Shown: positions 62,996 through 64,000 of the stretch, piece by piece | Layout: the number at the start of each line of letters is the position of its first letter | Position numbering within the stretch: position 1 is the first letter of the stretch | NCBI RefSeq assembly: GCF_004522105.1 | Contig: NZ_SPUJ01000003.1 | Location: forward strand, 248,001-312,000 | From: Nocardioides sp. 1609 | GTDB taxonomy: Bacteria > Actinomycetota > Actinomycetes > Propionibacteriales > Nocardioidaceae | DNA length: 64,000 bases | Reading direction: 5' to 3' | The notes under the pieces: generated by a model | What the model saw: only the letters and a program-made list of their open reading frames with translations | Told to the model about the DNA's origin: nothing | Databases searched by the model: none | Position numbers and translations under genes: made by a program

Positions 62996-63807
62996 TGATG
63001 ACCGCGCGCCACCCACGTGAGCTCCGAGAGCACCGTGAGCCCGAAGTAGGCGGCGCCGGCCGCCGGGCCGGAGCGCCGTCGGAAGAGACGGACCCGGTTG
63101 ATGATCTGCGCGGTGTGGGTCAGGTCGTTGCGGCCCGACGCGCCACCGACGTGGACGGCGGTCGACCCGGGCGCGAACCAGGTCGCCCAGCCGGCGTCGC
63201 GGGCCCGCAGGCAGAAGTCGGTCTCCTCGGAGTAGAGGAAGAAGGACTCGTCCCAGTCGCCGACCGCGTCGGCGCAGGCCGCGGAGACCGCGAGGACGGC
63301 GCCGAGCGCCCAGTCCACCGGGCCCGGCCGCTCGTAGGCATCGGCCTCCTGCACGTACTCCGACAGCGCCGGGACTCCGAGCCGGCTCAGCCCGAGGGCC
63401 CGCAGCACGGTCGGCTCGCGGCGCAGCGAGTGGTGCAGGTCGCCGGTGTCGGTGCGGACCCGGGGCGCGGCGATGCCCACGCCGGGCCGGTCGAGCGCCG
63501 CCAGCAGCGGTCGCACGGCGTCCGGGTCGAGCCGCACGTCGGGGTTCAGCACGAGGTACGCCGGGGCGGCGGCCGCCGCGCGGAGACCGCGGTTGATGCC
63601 GCCGGCGTACCCGGTGTTGGTGGACTCCACGACCCGGCAGTCGTCGCGGGCCCGCAGCACCGCGACCGTGTCGTCGGCGGAGCCGTTGTCGACCACCACG
63701 ACGTCCGCGACGAGGCCGCCGAGGGCCGCCGGCAGCGAGTCGAGCAGGTCGCCGACGACGTCGGCGCTGTTGTAGGCCACCACGACCACGGCCACGTCGC
63801 AGGTCAT
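62908..63807 (-). CDS. Glycosyltransferase family 2 (rhamnosyltransferase-like)
   Basis: Predicted 299 aa. GT-A motifs: VAVVVVAYNSADVVGDLLDS, VVVVDNGSADDT, TNTGYAGGINRGL, YLVLNPDVRL and GDWDESFFLYSEETDFCLRA. These match the WbbL-type group. ATG 63807 lies 6 nt after TACGGT (63814-63819, minus strand), so it was chosen over the longer frame. The 3' end overlaps the asparagine-synthase-like gene by 88 bp, tail to tail. Confidence 0.9.
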   Translation of the reverse strand: MTCDVAVVVVAYNSADVVGDLLDSLPAALGGLVADVVVVDNGSADDTVAVLRARDDCRVVESTNTGYAGGINRGLRAAAAAPAYLVLNPDVRLDPDAVRPLLAALDRPGVGIAAPRVRTDTGDLHHSLRREPTVLRALGLSRLGVPALSEYVQEADAYERPGPVDWALGAVLAVSAACADAVGDWDESFFLYSEETDFCLRARDAGWATWFAPGSTAVHVGGASGRNDLTHTAQIINRVRLFRRRSGPAAGAAYFGLTVLSELTWVARGHHQSRASVRALLRPSSRPAVLGCGTRLVPL

Positions 63808-63881
63808 CGGGCCACCGTAGGAGCGCCGGCCGCGCCCACCACGCGACCGGGCGGCCACATCGCCCAGATCGGGGAGACACG

Positions 63882-64000
63882 ATGAGGGTGCTGCTGGTCG
63901 CGCCGACCACCGACCCGACCGACGTGGGCGAGGCGTGGGTCGCCGCCCAGTGGGCCGAGCGGCTCGGCCACCGCCACGACGTCACGCTGCTGACCTACCG
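63882..64000 (+). CDS. Glycosyltransferase, N-terminal fragment (3' partial)
   Basis: Thirty-nine full codons from ATG to the window edge: MRVLLVAPTTDPTDVGEAW, then VAAQWAERLGHRHDVTLLTY. The start is typical of GT-B family 1/4 enzymes. A GGGGAG ribosome-binding site is 6-7 nt upstream. The continuation lies outside the window. Confidence 0.6.
   Translation, partial: MRVLLVAPTTDPTDVGEAWVAAQWAERLGHRHDVTLLTY

Overview
The window is very GC-rich, densely coded DNA with little intergenic space and many GTG starts. It comes from an actinobacterium. Signs of this are mycothiol-type DinB/maleylpyruvate isomerase enzymes, an F420-type LLM oxidoreductase, a PAC2 protein, the mycobacterial-style htdX-fabG4-fadA2 arrangement, a ClgR-like regulator beside a clpP pair, and a SARP-type BTAD regulator. 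The style fits Nocardioidaceae, but genus and species cannot be fixed from the sequence alone. No rRNA, tRNA, CRISPR array, insertion sequence or phage module was seen.

Layout. 0-6 kb: the end of an SMP-30/strictosidine-synthase-like gene, dxs (isoprenoid precursor synthesis), a metalloprotease-like lipoprotein, a PAC2 protein and a TesB thioesterase, closed by a long hairpin. 6-10.5 kb: a fatty-acid module (MaoC hydratase and two-domain ketoreductase on the minus strand, thiolase on the plus strand, then a TetR regulator that shares a promoter motif with the divergent region). 10.6-18.3 kb: DNA repair (ATP-dependent ligase, AlkA-like glycosylase, uvrB) with an MFS exporter, a phospholipase-D-family synthase and, at 13277-13441, an unassigned structured RNA candidate. 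18.4-31 kb: transporters, a MocR regulator with a divergent EamA exporter sharing one CATG, an ion channel, an FAD/NAD reductase, a glycosyltransferase/methyltransferase/toroid trio, a 43-bp palindromic tandem repeat, an esterase and a SatD-type operon. 32-42.6 kb: a photolyase-related protein lacking every iron-sulfur cysteine, a 2'-5' RNA ligase-like protein, a DUF480-methyltransferase fusion, an OhrR/OsmC peroxide pair, map, a clpP pair in which the second subunit has lost its catalytic histidine, a ClgR-like regulator, and small proteins.

42.6-64 kb is one functional block. A BTAD/SARP regulator, a LuxR-type response regulator and a histidine kinase precede a surface-polysaccharide locus. 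That locus holds two acetyltransferases, an oxidoreductase, an epimerase, two sugar aminotransferases, a flippase, several glycosyltransferases (one a double-domain fusion), an asparagine-synthase-like protein and a very large secreted protein with four DUF4082 repeats. Its core genes are joined by 4-bp or 8-bp stop/start overlaps. The enzyme set predicts a glycan containing amino/acetamido sugars.

A recurring theme is leaderless transcription. About twenty genes have a TANNNT -10 hexamer 6-7 nt upstream of the start codon, and this was used to choose several starts.
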